DNA from: Rhodospirillales bacterium
GTDB taxonomy: Bacteria; Pseudomonadota; Alphaproteobacteria; Rhodospirillales; 2-02-FULL-58-16
DNA: 6,499 nt
Direction: 5' to 3'
Assembly (NCBI GenBank): GCA_021775195.1
Contig: JAJFIG010000252.1
Span: 1-6,499, forward strand
Position 1 is the first letter of the stretch; every line of letters begins with the position of its first letter. The notes beneath the pieces were generated by a model. It saw nothing but the letters and a program-made list of their open reading frames with translations, did not search any database and was not told the DNA's origin. Positions 5,938-6,499 of the stretch are shown here, piece after piece. The position numbers and the translations under genes were made by a program.

Positions 5938-6499
5938 ATGACCGGCGTCACCCGATGGTGGTGGGTGCGCCATGCCCCGGTGATCGGCGTCGACGGGGTC
6001 ATCTACGGCCGTGACGATATCCCCTGCGATACCTCCGACGGCGCCAGTTTCAAGTCCCTCGCCGCTACCCTACCGGCGGACGCGGTCTGGTTCACCAGCA
6101 ACCTCAGCCGCACCCGCCGCACCGCCGCCGCCATATTCGAGGCCGGCCTGGCCGACGCCGGTCCCCGCATCGAGCCCGACCTGGCGGAGCAGGATTTCGG
6201 CCAATGGCAGGGGCGCAAATGGGCCGAGGTCAAGGGCGCCGGCGATCCCGTCTACGAGGACTTCTGGCGCGCCCCGGCGGTGACCGCGCCGCCGGGCGGC
6301 GAAAGCTTCGCCGGCATGATTGCCCGGGTCGACGCCATCGTCGCCAGGCTGACCATGGAGCACGCCGGGTCCGACATCGTCGCCGTCGCCCACGGCGGCA
6401 CCGTCCGCGCCGCCGTCGCCGTCGCCCTCGGCCTACCCCCCATCAACGCCCTCGCCGTCAAGGTCGACACCTTGTCCCTGACCCGCCTCGACCACATCC
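5938..6499 (+). CDS. Histidine phosphatase family protein (partial, C-terminus missing)
   Basis: A cytosolic phosphatase of the phosphoglycerate mutase-like superfamily, which works through a phosphohistidine intermediate. The visible 187 codons contain the catalytic WVRHA at 9-13 (Arg11, His12, with Ala where RHG is usual), TSNLSRTRRTA at 53-63 with the second phosphate-binding Arg (Arg58), the acid/base glutamate in LAEQDFGQWQG (Glu84), and the second histidine in VAHGG (His152). GGES at 120-123 matches the phosphatase PGGES block found in CobC-like and related small-molecule phosphatases. About 190-210 aa is usual, so only a short tail is missing at the right edge. ATG 5938 has AGGA upstream and directly precedes the first strand; GTG 5899 would add 13 residues. 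It is 35 nt after the permease and likely in the same transcript, perhaps a housekeeping passenger; the substrate is unknown. Confidence 0.9.
   Translation, partial: MTGVTRWWWVRHAPVIGVDGVIYGRDDIPCDTSDGASFKSLAATLPADAVWFTSNLSRTRRTAAAIFEAGLADAGPRIEPDLAEQDFGQWQGRKWAEVKGAGDPVYEDFWRAPAVTAPPGGESFAGMIARVDAIVARLTMEHAGSDIVAVAHGGTVRAAVAVALGLPPINALAVKVDTLSLTRLDHI

Overview
The window is a GC-rich bacterial segment. Base composition, codon use and gene families fit an alphaproteobacterium, perhaps a Rhodospirillales member; this placement is inferred from sequence character and no search was run. Nearly every base is coding or lies in a short gap, and GC-rich third positions create many long false antisense frames.

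Left half, minus strand: the first 194 codons of a UDP-glucuronate decarboxylase-like short-chain dehydrogenase run off the left edge. About 220 bp upstream is a PPP-type metallophosphatase gene on the same strand. The gap between them is not ordinary spacer: it holds a 150-bp element with two 32-bp inverted arms (30 of 32 positions matching), directly flanked by CCAG on both sides. It looks like a small non-autonomous mobile or repeat element.

Right half, plus strand: a tight five-gene cluster starts divergently from the phosphatase gene. It begins with two tandem paralogues of 424 and 425 aa that share one architecture. Each has an N-terminal domain that may be a degenerate GGDEF-type fold, a variable linker, and a C-terminal domain that reads as an EAL phosphodiesterase fold with most catalytic residues replaced. 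The two genes overlap at TGATG. Next, 31 nt downstream, are an ABC ATPase and an ABC-2 type permease that overlap at ATGA, and then a histidine phosphatase gene that runs off the right edge.

How the genes may work together: ATPase and permease should form one ABC-2 transporter, most likely an exporter. The two EAL-like proteins lack the residues needed for c-di-GMP hydrolysis, so a sensing, scaffolding or regulatory role is more plausible than catalysis. Stop/start overlaps and short spacing suggest coupled expression with the transporter. The most interesting points are the paired pseudo-EAL genes next to an exporter, the 150-bp inverted-repeat element, a possible hairpin over the ribosome binding site of the first EAL-like gene, and an ATPase whose Q-loop region has no glutamine.
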